A stretch of 5,277 bases of DNA from Bacteroidales bacterium UBA5219 (GTDB lineage Bacteria; Bacteroidota; Bacteroidia; Bacteroidales; ML635J-15), in contig DHVB01000008.1 in assembly GCA_002412425.1 (NCBI GenBank), positions 1 through 5,277 on the forward strand, given 5' to 3'. A program made the position numbers and the translations under genes. The notes beneath the pieces were generated by a model, which was not told where the DNA came from, made no database searches, and saw nothing but the letters and a program-made list of their open reading frames with translations. Shown here one piece after another: positions 1 through 5,251 of this stretch (position 1 is its first letter; each line of letters starts with the position of its first letter).

Positions 1-7
1 AAAAATA

Positions 8-44
8 ATATACGAATGTTATAAGTTTAATATATACGAATGTT
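8..44. repeat. 13-bp direct repeat, two copies with 24-bp period
   Basis: The 13-mer atatacgaatgtt occurs at 8-20 and again at 32-44, so the copies start 24 bp apart, about two helical turns. Both lie just upstream of the putative -7 element at 46-53, where the -33 region and operator sites would be expected. The match is exact over 13 bases in AT-rich DNA. A tandem operator is an inference; a small remnant duplication is equally possible. Confidence 0.6.
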
Positions 45-45
45 G

Positions 46-53
46 TATCTTTG
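46..53 (+). promoter_or_regulatory. Putative Bacteroidetes -7 promoter element
   Basis: TATCTTTG is an exact match to the Bacteroidetes sigma-70-type -7 consensus TAnnTTTG. It would drive transcription rightward, starting near 59-61, into the four-gene run. No convincing -33 TTTG is present at the usual 19-21 bp distance; the closest sequence is TTTA at 26-29, with only 16 bp between. The motif alone is weak evidence, because the same 8-mer pattern also occurs by chance inside genes (for example 603-610 and 750-757). The call rests on its position ahead of the only operon, in a gene-free stretch. The resulting 5' untranslated leader would be about 285 nt, which is long. Confidence 0.5.
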
Positions 54-66
54 TTGCGTAAATTAG

Positions 67-83
67 ATGTTACCAACAAGCCT
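67..83 (+). repeat. Left terminal inverted repeat of the unit
   Basis: The 17 bases from 67 (core tgttaccaac, 68-77) match the reverse complement of 5124-5140 at 15 of 17 positions. The two differences are adjacent, at 78-79. The repeat lies just downstream of the putative transcription start and before the C/A-rich leader. As DNA, the two copies could be the ends of a cassette or mobile unit. As RNA, they could pair the 5' end of the transcript with its 3' region. No target-site duplication can be judged, because the right copy is followed directly by another palindrome. Confidence 0.6.
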
Positions 84-345
84 AAAAAAAAGACAGCGAC
101 ATGAAAATTGACAAGACGACATACAAAGACAGAAAGGAAAGACAAATCGGAATGACTGCCGACCACACCAGCCGACCCGATAAAGTTTTATTTTTTGCCG
201 ACACACATTTTTTGTTTTTTAAGAGCCGCCACACAAATGGCACATTGCCTTTTGCCCGACACACAAATCAACGCTTCGCAAAAGTCAAAGAGCCATTTCT
301 TGCTCACCCACATGAAGAAATAAAATTCACTTACAATATTTTATA
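84..345 (+). other. Non-coding C/A-rich leader region
   Basis: This 262-bp stretch before the first gene appears to be untranslated leader. The + strand is rich in A and C and poor in G; in 221-280 I count 19 A, 21 C, 10 G and 10 T. It begins with a run of gaca words (six between about 91 and 148). It contains the 10-mer ccgacacaca at 198-207 and 256-265, and a long hairpin at 235-298. A reading frame of 81 codons (101-346) spans it and ends in TAATG over the start of gene 1. Its residue composition follows the base skew and it looks like no protein family, so it is not called as a gene. Confidence 0.55.
235..298 (+). other. Long imperfect hairpin in the leader
   Basis: Arms at 235-255 and 278-298 are complementary at 18 of 21 positions (mismatches at 242, 244 and 248), with a 22-nt loop at 256-277. 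The outer stem is aaatggc/gccattt and the inner stem cttttgc/gcaaaag. The loop carries one copy of ccgacacaca. The hairpin ends 47 nt before the start of gene 1, so as RNA it could affect transcript stability or translation. No U-tract follows, which argues against an intrinsic terminator. It matches no riboswitch class that I recognise. Confidence 0.65.
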
Positions 346-1167
346 ATGGACAAATACATTGAATTATTGCAAAAAGCAATCAATAAGCAAAACGAACTTT
401 TTTTATTAAACGGTTGGAAAGATGAATTACTCAGCCTTGCCCCACCTGTCTTATGGTTTGGTAATAATAATAACAAAGCAAAAATAATTACAATTGGAGC
501 CAATCCATCAAGAAGCGAATTTTTAAATGGGAACAATACTACTCTAAAGGAAATACCAGTTGACAAATTGCCGTATCTTTCAAAATCACAACAAAGATTC
601 TATACTTTTGATAAAAATGAGTTGACTTCTGAACCTAACTTGCAAAAATTGCATGAAATCATTAATAGCTACAATAATTATTTCACTAATCATCCATATC
701 GAAGATGGTTTGGTAATGAAAATGGAGGCAAAGTAGAAGCATTAGTTAATAGTTTTGGAGCAAGTTTTTATAATGCTGGGAATAAACAAGCAATACATTT
801 AGACCTTTTCCCTTTTGCTACTCTTAAAGATTATCATAAAATAAAACATCTTGCAGAAAATGATTTATTCAGTACTGGTTGGGCACAGGAATTTCTTTTA
901 AATTTAATCAACAATATTAAACCAGAAATAATTATTGTTTTTGGAATTGCGAATTACAATATTTTCAACAGGCTTTTTAGAAATAATTTGAAACAATTAT
1001 TTGATGGAAACTTCACAAATAAGGCTGAAAATAATCACACAAATTATTTTGTAAGTAATTTTAATGACGTTAAGCTTGTCGGGTTAAGTATAAATGTAGG
1101 CAATCCAAGAGGTTTCAGTCGTGAAGATTTAATTAATCTTGGAAAAAAAATACAAAATAAATTTTGA
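346..1167 (+). CDS. Uracil-DNA-glycosylase-superfamily-like protein (putative)
   Basis: This 273-aa soluble protein shows blocks in the order expected for the UDG fold. A hydrophobic strand runs into a GxNPS turn (IITIGANPSRSEF, 47-59), like the GxNPG motif A of several UDG families. It is followed by HLDLFPFAT (151-159), a buried strand ending in glycine (EIIIVFG, 194-200), and a C-terminal SINVGNPRGFS (248-258) that resembles the HPS/HPRG motif of the superfamily. RRWFGN at 119-124 may contribute an aromatic residue. If this is right, it binds or excises a base from nucleic acid, or is a non-catalytic relative. There is no Fe-S cysteine cluster. The catalytic residue cannot be assigned, and the usual final-motif histidine appears as N253. 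The ATG at 346 follows an A/T-rich stretch with no Shine-Dalgarno sequence. Gene 2 follows after 11 nt. The coding assignment is near certain; the family assignment rests on motif patterns only. Confidence 0.85.
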   Translation: MDKYIELLQKAINKQNELFLLNGWKDELLSLAPPVLWFGNNNNKAKIITIGANPSRSEFLNGNNTTLKEIPVDKLPYLSKSQQRFYTFDKNELTSEPNLQKLHEIINSYNNYFTNHPYRRWFGNENGGKVEALVNSFGASFYNAGNKQAIHLDLFPFATLKDYHKIKHLAENDLFSTGWAQEFLLNLINNIKPEIIIVFGIANYNIFNRLFRNNLKQLFDGNFTNKAENNHTNYFVSNFNDVKLVGLSINVGNPRGFSREDLINLGKKIQNKF

Positions 1168-1178
1168 AACAATATTTT

Positions 1179-2063
1179 ATGCAAGACAAACTATGTTTCG
1201 TTCAATTTACCCACCCAGGTGGAGAACATCAACCGGATAAAGGTAAAAATTTCAAAAGTTGGAATCAAGGAAAACATCAGCGAAAATTCCTAATGACTGA
1301 CGGTGATTTTATTTTTGAAAACAAATTGGTACAAAAAACTTCATTGATATTTTGGGGAGAATGGGAGCCTGATTCTGAAATTGTAAGTATCTTAGAAAAA
1401 CCTAAAGGAGATTATCCTAAATTTATTCAGAGACCAATATTTGATAATATCCAACCTTTCCCAAGACAGAACACAGACCCATATATTTATGGCGAACAAT
1501 TTCATTATTGTTGTTGTAAGCAATGGAGAGCTGGCAAACCGACACAATTAGCAAAACTTGCTCAAGGAAGTATTATTTTGTTTGGCTCAACAATTAATCA
1601 AAATACGCCACAGGCGTATTTTGCTTTAGATACTGTTTTTGTTGTTGATAAATTTATTGAATACAACGAAGAAAATTTTGTCAGCAAATTACAAGGTAAA
1701 GTTTCGGAAAATTACTTTGAAATTACTATTAAATCTGCATACAGCGGAACTATTGAAAAACAAGTGATAGACAATGAAAAACCAGAAGTACGTTGTTATT
1801 TCGGTGCAAGTTTCAACAATAAAATACATGGCATGTATAGTTTTGTACCTTGTAAAGAATTTAAAAACAACACTATTGGTTTTGAAAGGGTAAAAATAAC
1901 TAAAGATGATTTTGATTTTATTACAAATAATTTAAATGCAGCTCCTAAAATGAATAATACATTGAGTATTGATGAGAATATTTTGCGTTGGGAAAAACTT
2001 AAAAAGATAATCAATAAGCAAGGATTTAGTGAAGGGGTTCATTTTAATTTTAATAAGAGGTAA
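1179..2063 (+). CDS. Conserved-looking hypothetical protein, function unknown
   Basis: This 294-aa protein has no signal peptide or membrane segment. Its N-terminal half is dense in motifs typical of conserved active or binding sites: FVQFTHPGGEH (7-17), WNQGKHQRKFL (28-38), FWGEWEP (58-64), QNTDPYIYG (97-105), YCCCKQ (110-115), GSIILFGS (130-137) and LDTVFVV (150-156). From memory these resemble an uncharacterised bacterial family that begins with an FVQFxHPGxEH-type block, but I cannot name its function. The invariant-looking His, Trp, Glu and Cys residues suggest an enzyme or a nucleotide or metal-binding protein. The C-terminal third (about 175-294) is less distinctive. An in-frame TTG at 1164, overlapping the stop of gene 1, would add five residues (MKQYF). 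I prefer the ATG at 1179 because the conserved block begins at residue 7. Close coupling to the UDG-like gene suggests joint function. Confidence 0.85.
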   Translation: MQDKLCFVQFTHPGGEHQPDKGKNFKSWNQGKHQRKFLMTDGDFIFENKLVQKTSLIFWGEWEPDSEIVSILEKPKGDYPKFIQRPIFDNIQPFPRQNTDPYIYGEQFHYCCCKQWRAGKPTQLAKLAQGSIILFGSTINQNTPQAYFALDTVFVVDKFIEYNEENFVSKLQGKVSENYFEITIKSAYSGTIEKQVIDNEKPEVRCYFGASFNNKIHGMYSFVPCKEFKNNTIGFERVKITKDDFDFITNNLNAAPKMNNTLSIDENILRWEKLKKIINKQGFSEGVHFNFNKR

Positions 2064-2107
2064 TTGTTTCCACCTTAAACGGGACATAAATTCTAAAATA
2101 AAAAAAT

Positions 2108-2704
2108 ATGAGTTTAGAAGTAATTGAAATGATGATCAAAGAATCATTAAGAGATGGTGAAATTTCAGCATCTGAAAGAGAAACTCTTGTTAAGCAAGGT
2201 GAGTCATTTGGCATTTCAAAAGAAACTGTTATTTCTATGATTGATGCTGAAGTTGATAAGCTAAACATTAAAGTGAACGAAGAAAAAAAGAAACAACAAG
2301 AAGCAGATGAAAGAAGGTTGCAAGAAAAAGTAAAAAGGGAAAAAGAAGAGGAAAAACGAATAGCAGAAAAAGCTAAAAAAGAGAAATTATATGAATATAA
2401 AAGCAATTTTGAAGATTGGAAAGATGATTTTGATGAATTCAATTTTTTAACTTGGGGTCTCTTATATGGGGGTATTGGTCTTATTGTCGGAATTCTAAAC
2501 GCATATACCCATGATAAAGGTTGGGGTGCATACATTGGAATGCCACTTCTAGGATTGATTTATGGTTATATGGCTTATGGTATTGCAATTGGTTTATCAT
2601 TTATCGCAAAGAGAAAACCATTATTAGACTGGCATAAACCAATGCTAATTGCTTATAGTATTATAGTTTTAGCTTTTATCTGTTATTTAGTAATTCCATT
2701 CTAA
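2108..2704 (+). CDS. Membrane protein with N-terminal helical (TerB/SHOCT-like) domain
   Basis: This 198-aa protein has three parts. Residues 1-52 form a compact helical module with an acidic loop (RDGEISASER, 15-24) and a GISKETVISMIDAEV end (35-49). It resembles the small TerB- or SHOCT-like domains at the N-termini of many Bacteroidetes proteins. Residues about 55-97 are a Lys/Glu-rich coiled coil or single helix. Three hydrophobic segments follow at about 114-134, 140-167 and 178-198, the last reaching the C-terminus, so the N-terminal part probably lies in the cytoplasm. The start ATG at 2108 follows the A-rich stretch ctaaaataaaaaaat, typical of Bacteroidetes initiation. It lies 44 nt after gene 2 and 1 nt before gene 4, whose first 50 residues are similar. 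A membrane anchor or sensor partner for gene 4 is inferred. No transporter or enzyme motif is visible. Confidence 0.85.
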   Translation: MSLEVIEMMIKESLRDGEISASERETLVKQGESFGISKETVISMIDAEVDKLNIKVNEEKKKQQEADERRLQEKVKREKEEEKRIAEKAKKEKLYEYKSNFEDWKDDFDEFNFLTWGLLYGGIGLIVGILNAYTHDKGWGAYIGMPLLGLIYGYMAYGIAIGLSFIAKRKPLLDWHKPMLIAYSIIVLAFICYLVIPF

Positions 2705-2705
2705 T

Positions 2706-4922
2706 ATGAGTTTACCATTATTAATGAACCTAATTGATGAGGCTTGCAAATCAGGTTCGATAACTATTGACACAAAAAAATACCTTTTAAAAAAGGCCGT
2801 TGAATATGGCATAAGTACCGAAATGGTAGAAAAAATGTTAACTGCAAAAAAGGTGAATATTATTGAGTCTACACAAGAACAAAGTTCAACAGAAGAAGTA
2901 CTTGCATCTATAAACGCCCCATTGAGAAAAACCTTTTCAGACTATTTGTTAAAAGGAAGCTTTGATACAATAATTGATTACTTTGAAGAAAAGCTTTTGG
3001 GAACGTTAGATTATATTTTAATAGAGGCATATTTAAAAGCATTATTAAGCAAGGAAGATTATCAAAAAGCCTATTCTCAAAGTGAGAAACTAAAAGAAAA
3101 TATCAAATCTGATTTAAAGAAAATATATCCAACCCTTGGTAAAATTTATCTTAATGTAAAAAAGTATAATAAGGCTTTTGATATTTATTATTCTTTATTG
3201 GAGGACAATGAACCTGATTCACAGGAAAATCTTGACTTGTTAGTAAATAATGTTCTTAATGATGGTGAATTTGATTTATTAGGTAAATGTAGAAAAAACA
3301 AGAATTATCTGAATATAGCAAAAGGAAAATTGCCGGAATTTTACGAAAGCAAAAAATATTTGTTTTACATTAAATTGTTTGAAGAAGATTTTCACGGTGA
3401 TGATAGGTTTGTGAAAAATTACATTTGGTCATTGTACAGAAATGATGGCACTGAGAAAAACGCTTACGAAAAGGGCAAATATTATATTTCTAAAATAGCA
3501 AATCCAGAATCTCTTTCATATGTTATGGGGCTAACCTGTTCTTATCTTGAAAAATGGATTGAAGCTTATGATTTTTTCAAAAATTGCTTATCACGTGATA
3601 TTGATGTTCAAGAAGATATTGACAAAATAATTGACAAGCTAATAACAAAAAATGAATGGCTAGTATTAGGAAATTTTAAAGATTCCATAAATTATGAAAC
3701 TAAAATAGAACAAGCCTTTACTTCATTAAACGATGCCGATGATTATGCGAATATAGTTAGTATTTTTGAGAACCTGTTTTTTGACACAAACGACAAATAC
3801 AAAATAAAACGCTATATCAGTTCATTGCAAGAAATTGACTTTACTAAATGTATAAAAAAATACAAAGAATTCAACTCTCTATTTACTAATGACGATAAAT
3901 ATTGGTTTTGGATTGGAGGAAAAATATATGAACAGAACGATGAATTTGAATCTGCATTGAATTTATTTGAGAAGGCTGAATCTATGGAGGTCGGCTATTG
4001 TGCTGATGATGTAAAAAGAGTGAATTATGTAATACATCCAGAAATCCATTTTAAAGATTTATATGACGATGAAAATTTCTCTGAAGCAATAAAAATATTT
4101 GAATCAAAATTGAAAAAGACAACAGACATTGATTTAATTGTGCCTTATATTTCTTCTTTATACAGAAATGACGGTACAGAGGAAAAGGCTTTAGAATTGG
4201 GTGTTTTGTACTCAAAAAGTAACCCAGAGGGGCATAAACTATATCGCACTATTGCCCTTATTTGCAAATATTTGAATAAGTACACACAAGCAAAAGAATA
4301 TTTTATCAAAGCAAGTTCTGCCGGTTTTGATGTAGATGAAGAATTGCAAGAAATTAATATGATTATTGCTAAAGCTGAGGAAGAAGAAAGAAGGAGAAAA
4401 GAGGAAGAAGAAAGAAAACGAAAGGAAGAAATTGAAAGAAAAAGAATTGAGGCTGAGCGTAAAAAAGAAGAAGAATTAGAAAGAATAAGACTTCAAGAAA
4501 TTGAAGAAGAACGTGATGCTGCTCAACGCAGAAAAGAAGAAAGAGAAAGAAAGGAAAGAGAAGCAGAAGAAGAGGAAGAACGTGAAAAAGAAGAAAAGGT
4601 TAAACAGGAGCAAAAAGATTCCAAAATTGGCTCACATGAATTTAAATCATCAATAACAAGAGGTGGCGATGCTATTTTCCCAGAACATATCTACGTTGAC
4701 GATAATGAAGTTACTTGGGAGAAGAAAACGGGTGTGTTTAGTAAAGACAGCAAGACAATCCCAATGAAAAATATTACTCAAATTGATATTGAAACATCTT
4801 TGATTGGTGCGAAAATAAAAATACGAAGTAAGGGCTTTGGGTTTATTCAAGGTGAAAATTTTACAAAATCTGATGTTAAAGAAATAAAAAGTTTAATTGA
4901 AAAAGCACAAGGGAATTTATAA
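2706..4922 (+). CDS. Large TPR-like repeat protein with charged helix and C-terminal PH-like domain
   Basis: This 738-aa protein has no signal peptide or membrane segment. Residues 1-48 are a helical module similar to the start of gene 3 (shared MSL, I-E, G-I, L-K, GIS-E-V, M). Residues about 70-555 are alpha-helical repeats of TPR or HEAT type, for example NDEFESALNLFEKAESM (411-427). A duplicated block is centred on SLYRNDGTE at 242-250 and again at 484-492. Residues about 555-637 are almost entirely Glu, Lys and Arg: a long charged helix or coiled coil. Residues about 648-733 look like a bacterial PH-like domain, with VTWEKKTGVFSKDSKTIPMK (669-688), ITQIDIETSLIGAKIKI (690-706) and GENFTKSDVKEIKSLIE (716-732). 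Repeats and PH-like domains usually bind proteins or membranes, so this is probably a scaffold working with membrane protein 3. The ATG lies one base after the stop of gene 3, suggesting translational coupling. No catalytic motif is visible. Confidence 0.87.
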   Translation: MSLPLLMNLIDEACKSGSITIDTKKYLLKKAVEYGISTEMVEKMLTAKKVNIIESTQEQSSTEEVLASINAPLRKTFSDYLLKGSFDTIIDYFEEKLLGTLDYILIEAYLKALLSKEDYQKAYSQSEKLKENIKSDLKKIYPTLGKIYLNVKKYNKAFDIYYSLLEDNEPDSQENLDLLVNNVLNDGEFDLLGKCRKNKNYLNIAKGKLPEFYESKKYLFYIKLFEEDFHGDDRFVKNYIWSLYRNDGTEKNAYEKGKYYISKIANPESLSYVMGLTCSYLEKWIEAYDFFKNCLSRDIDVQEDIDKIIDKLITKNEWLVLGNFKDSINYETKIEQAFTSLNDADDYANIVSIFENLFFDTNDKYKIKRYISSLQEIDFTKCIKKYKEFNSLFTNDDKYWFWIGGKIYEQNDEFESALNLFEKAESMEVGYCADDVKRVNYVIHPEIHFKDLYDDENFSEAIKIFESKLKKTTDIDLIVPYISSLYRNDGTEEKALELGVLYSKSNPEGHKLYRTIALICKYLNKYTQAKEYFIKASSAGFDVDEELQEINMIIAKAEEEERRRKEEEERKRKEEIERKRIEAERKKEEELERIRLQEIEEERDAAQRRKEERERKEREAEEEEEREKEEKVKQEQKDSKIGSHEFKSSITRGGDAIFPEHIYVDDNEVTWEKKTGVFSKDSKTIPMKNITQIDIETSLIGAKIKIRSKGFGFIQGENFTKSDVKEIKSLIEKAQGNL
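3372..4370 (+). repeat. Internal protein-level duplication in gene 4
   Basis: Residues about 223-312 and 463-555 of the product align as two copies of a helical block. Each contains SLYRNDGTE followed by a Tyr/Leu-rich helix and a helix ending in DxQED/DVDEE before an Ile-rich stretch. The copies are 242 residues apart. In DNA the motif lies at 3429-3455 and 4155-4181. The nucleotides differ at five of the nine third codon positions while the residues are identical, so this is an old duplication held by selection on the protein, not a recent DNA repeat. A third, weaker copy may lie at about 399-441. Confidence 0.65.
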
Positions 4923-4936
4923 TGAACCAAACACAC

Positions 4937-5003
4937 AAAGCATACACATTTGCAAGCCACACAAGCCCTGAAACAAACCAAAGCTTGCAAAAGAGTATGC
5001 TTT
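4937..5003 (+). terminator. Two-part hairpin after the last gene, possible terminator
   Basis: An outer stem aaagcatac/gtatgcttt (4937-4945 with 4995-5003, 9 bp perfect) and an inner stem tttgcaagc/gcttgcaaa (4949-4957 with 4983-4991, 9 bp perfect) are separated by a symmetric 3x3 internal loop (aca/aga). The apical loop is 25 nt. It begins 15 nt after the stop codon of gene 4, where a terminator or a 3'-end-protecting structure would be expected. No U-tract follows directly (ctctgtccc), so classical intrinsic termination is doubtful. The pairing itself is clear; its role is inferred. Confidence 0.45.
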
Positions 5004-5097
5004 CTCTGTCCCTGCGAAAAAACAAAAAATCTCCCCTCTCTTTAAAAAAAAAACTTTTCCGACACACAACCCGACAGACAAAAACGCAATGACAGAG
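5004..5097 (+). other. Second trailer inverted repeat with large loop
   Basis: Arms ctctgtccctgcg (5004-5016) and cgcaatgacagag (5085-5097) are complementary at 11 of 13 positions. They enclose a 68-nt loop of A runs, a C/T run and the ccgacacaca word. The repeat starts on the base after the previous hairpin, so the trailer would fold as consecutive stem-loops. With so large a loop, pairing in a transcript is less certain than for the first hairpin. Confidence 0.4.
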
Positions 5098-5123
5098 ATG
5101 AATATGTCGCTTGAAAAGAAAGA

Positions 5124-5140
5124 AGGCCAGTTGGTAACAT
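5124..5140 (-). repeat. Right terminal inverted repeat of the unit
   Basis: This is the reverse-complement partner of 67-83, matching at 15 of 17 positions with the core gttggtaaca at 5130-5139. It separates the A/C-rich trailer from the large palindrome that starts on the next base. About 5 kb separate the two copies, and everything between them is on one strand and looks like a single unit. Confidence 0.6.
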
Positions 5141-5251
5141 GCGGTATATTTTATTGCCGAGATAGTGCGGGTTTCAGCGTTTCTGCATCTAATAAACTTT
5201 CGTGTAACTTGACAGGAAAGTGCTTCGTAATCGGCAACAAAAACATACCGC
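5141..5251. repeat. Large imperfect palindrome (conserved-looking intergenic element)
   Basis: Arms at 5141-5160 and 5231-5251 pair over about 19 of 21 positions with one unpaired base: gcggtat at one end, ttgccga at the other, and a T-rich middle. Within the 70-nt loop a second hairpin forms from actttc/gaaagt (5196-5201 with 5216-5221). It continues past a G-G mismatch into tgt/aca, with a 6-nt loop. The result is a branched, attC-like or structured-RNA-like fold of 111 nt. GC content over 5141-5260 is 52/120 by my count, clearly above the neighbouring genes. From memory, very similar loop sequences recur between genes in Bacteroidetes drafts; I cannot check this here. The integron core GTTRRRY is not evident, so it is not called attC. 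Confidence 0.65.

Larger units (their letters stand above)
4923..5123 (+). other. Non-coding A/C-rich trailer region
   Basis: This gene-free stretch follows the last stop codon. The + strand is strongly skewed: in 4921-4980 I count 29 A, 19 C, 6 G and 6 T. It shares the 10-mer ccgacacaca (5059-5068) with the leader region and has a close variant, ccgacagaca, at 5071-5080. It holds two successive imperfect hairpins (4937-5003 and 5004-5097) and ends at the right terminal inverted repeat. I see no supported coding sequence on either strand. Confidence 0.55.

Noticed and set aside
82..264. 60-codon frame on the minus strand with hydrophobic stretches
   Set aside because: It is antisense to the A/C-rich leader. 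The hydrophobic residues arise from complementing that skew, and there is no start context or similarity.
101..346. 81-codon frame in the leader, ending in TAATG over the start of gene 1
   Set aside because: Its composition (many His, Thr, Arg, Lys and Phe) follows the C/A-rich base skew, it contains the long hairpin, and it resembles no protein. The overlapping stop/start is the only point in favour.
603..757. Further TAnnTTTG matches inside gene 1 (603-610 and 750-757)
   Set aside because: They lie inside a coding region with no gene start nearby. They show that this motif arises by chance in AT-rich DNA.
2064..2107. A separate promoter for genes 3 and 4 in the 44-nt gap
   Set aside because: No TAnnTTTG match lies in or just before the gap; the A-rich stretch before the ATG is adequately explained as a Bacteroidetes translation start.
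2050..2535. 161-codon minus-strand frame rich in Ser and Phe
   Set aside because: It is the complement of the Lys/Glu-rich helix and membrane segments of gene 3, which has clear domain structure.
4365..4625. Purine-rich tract (gaa/aga words) as a DNA repeat or microsatellite
   Set aside because: It is in frame throughout and encodes the charged Glu/Lys/Arg helix with mixed codons, so protein composition explains it.
4876..5067. 63-codon minus-strand frame over the end of gene 4 and the trailer
   Set aside because: It overlaps the conserved C-terminal PH-like domain on the opposite strand. Its MCR start is simply the complement of the ccgacacac word, as in the frame at 82-264.
5124..5251. 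Classical integron attC site
   Set aside because: The long imperfect stem fits, but I could not find the RYYYAAC and GTTRRRY core pair at its ends; gttggta does not satisfy GTTRRRY. No integrase is present in the window.
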